NCBI GenBank assembly: GCA_016782825.1 | Contig: JADHXT010000197.1 | Span: 1 to 6,659, forward strand | Source of the DNA: Candidatus Brocadiia bacterium | GTDB lineage: Bacteria > Planctomycetota > PUPC01 > DSUN01 | DNA: 6,659 bases | Direction: 5' to 3' | In this document: piece by piece, positions 6,601-6,659 of the stretch | Numbering within the stretch: position 1 is the first letter of the stretch | Layout of the letters: each line of letters starts with the position of its first letter | The notes under the pieces: model-generated | Told to the model about the DNA's origin: nothing | Databases searched by the model: none | What the model saw: the letters and a program-made list of their open reading frames with translations, nothing else | Made by a program: the position numbers and the translations under genes

Positions 6601-6659
6601 GACACCGGCCCCGAGGCGATGCTGGCCCGCCCTCCGTCAAAGGCGGCTCTTGCTTCCCT
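3643..6659 (+). CDS. Exported TPR / PQQ-type beta-propeller / TPR protein (3' end outside window)
   Basis: The frame runs open from ATG 3643 to the window edge, 1005 codons plus two bases, so the C-terminus is missing. AGGA six bases upstream supports the start. A Sec signal peptide follows (MRRWLLVLALVGAACVGAAA). Residues about 60-250 are helical TPR-like repeats (EGRWGDAARLYQHLIDERPN; ARGEYGRAMRAWRRLVRLG). Residues about 300-690 form a PQQ/BamB-type beta-propeller with recurring blade ends of the (D/A)xGxxxW kind: TGKLRW (346-351), TDGQRLW (469-475), DSGRLQW (523-529), DSGQLLW (578-584), AKGEVEW (614-620), ATTGG (652-656). Residues about 720-966 are again TPR-like (DPAALYAMGLEHQWAGHLEQA; LYPNSLAAPNALFRLAQL; EYPRSPNAPAALMELARGY), then a Pro-rich linker begins. 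I infer a periplasmic or envelope scaffold rather than an enzyme. No heme-binding CxxCH or PQQ-enzyme active site is visible, so a quinoprotein dehydrogenase is unlikely. Arg is about 12% and Lys about 1.5%, a strong skew. Such architectures are, to my knowledge, common in planctomycetes; the substrate or partner is unknown. Confidence 0.93.
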   Translation, partial: MRRWLLVLALVGAACVGAAAPAWGMGAAPPDRAALVTRALREALESIVPVASALAPQSEPTGDVSVDYAEGSKALAVLDEAMRCEREGRWGDAARLYQHLIDERPNELCRHGPRLYLPIRAYAVERLAKFPPRGLAEYRLQVDKEAEALWRRASAGQDPAALDTLVSRFPLSSRGDDALAYLASRWTARGEYGRAMRAWRRLVRLGASSDVPATSVAAKVAVCLHQLGRADAARSLLERIGALVEPDDAVRVAGKRTPLDELAARLESLPDASQEHEPVAVRPGRLVWSDSLPTSAAVHRSHVPPSVSLWQDDRVYMPTVDIAPSVADGCMVYPSRTSLISRWLPTGKLRWEWPWAPEQRADNVAPQISMAENTDGRWACTVAEGQVWCPVPMVRLRGRQSPQLDGRMVALDAAGKGAARLLAAADGLAAPLDEGYFACPPVAAGRHLVAAVRVGRRGEEFHLTALRATDGQRLWRTYICGRGPEPTDLRGYHRPAFESLPAVSDGLVVACAGDGVVAAVEADSGRLQWAVAYDQLATRRRRILKRNDAWQDATPRIADGTVYVSPTDSDFLYAIALDSGQLLWRRPREDNRFLVAAHRDCVYVAGTRAACLDAKGEVEWERPLPNAVVGRPVLGGGVLHLPVGGGLVFLDATTGGILHHVTWTDWKDTQPRSFGADISSGDLQLAGEHLVITTPFTLNVFERWRLREAAERRLAQRPKDPAALYAMGLEHQWAGHLEQAAKALETTLEQAASNDPRLSDAQVADTRRRLAMCYEAAARRHEDRRRLDLALQNTLAALHHATQRKAQCRLRLRAARYRQRLRQWEAAVAGYGQVLAEAEPGGLLWGDARDGIRTVLSTAGRAVYAERERAAQEHRARNTADEWRLLLRLYPNSLAAPNALFRLAQLSRNEGDRAAARLAFHRLAREYPRSPNAPAALMELARGYATGGARAMARGVLARLRREYPKWQAPTSPTPQPRAAVPHDEGDTGPEAMLARPPSKAALAS
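6566..6585. repeat. Perfect palindrome within the coding sequence, REP-like
   Basis: Arms CACAGCCG (6566-6573) and CGGCTGTG (6578-6585) enclose the loop AGGG, an 8-base-pair GC-rich stem-loop. It lies in the reading frame of the beta-propeller/TPR gene, where it encodes residues around PQPRAAVP in the Pro-rich linker just after the TPR region. Peptides of this kind (QPRAAVP, and AQPPSAV from the other strand) resemble what I recall from dispersed palindromic repeats in planctomycete genomes, but that is memory. No second copy is present here. It could also be a chance hairpin in GC-rich DNA. Confidence 0.5.

Overview
The window is high-GC bacterial DNA, almost fully coding, holding four genes. 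I place it in the Planctomycetota (or a close PVC relative) with moderate confidence. The grounds are gene content only: a TPR/PQQ-type beta-propeller protein, a Tat-exported DUF362 protein, a DUF6599-like lipoprotein, and a multi-domain carbohydrate-binding/glycoside-hydrolase protein. No rRNA or other phylogenetic marker is present.

Three genes lie head to tail on the minus strand and look like one operon. In transcription order they are a Tat-exported DUF362 protein (3469 to 2387), a small DUF6599-like lipoprotein (2406 to 1807, overlapping the previous stop) and a large secreted protein (1788 to beyond the left edge). The third has two CBM_4_9-like jelly-roll modules, an Ig-like module and the start of a TIM-barrel-like glycosidase domain, and it begins 18 bases after the preceding stop. 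On the plus strand, from 3643 to beyond the right edge, runs a large exported protein with TPR, beta-propeller and TPR regions in that order. Both outer genes are cut by the window.

The only intergenic region is 3470-3642. It is a divergent promoter region with a sigma70-like promoter on each strand. Both have the -35 hexamer TTGACT and exactly 17 bases to the -10. No stretch over 300 bases lacks a gene, and I see no tRNA, rRNA, CRISPR array, transposase or phage gene.

All four products carry export signals, so the locus works in the periplasm or at the cell surface. The last minus-strand gene suggests polysaccharide recognition or cleavage. The DUF362 and DUF6599 partners have no assigned function, and a shared role is inference from their arrangement. 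The most unusual DNA-level feature is a perfect 8-bp-stem palindrome inside the plus-strand coding sequence (6566-6585), where the protein becomes a Pro-rich linker. It may be a copy of a dispersed palindromic repeat.
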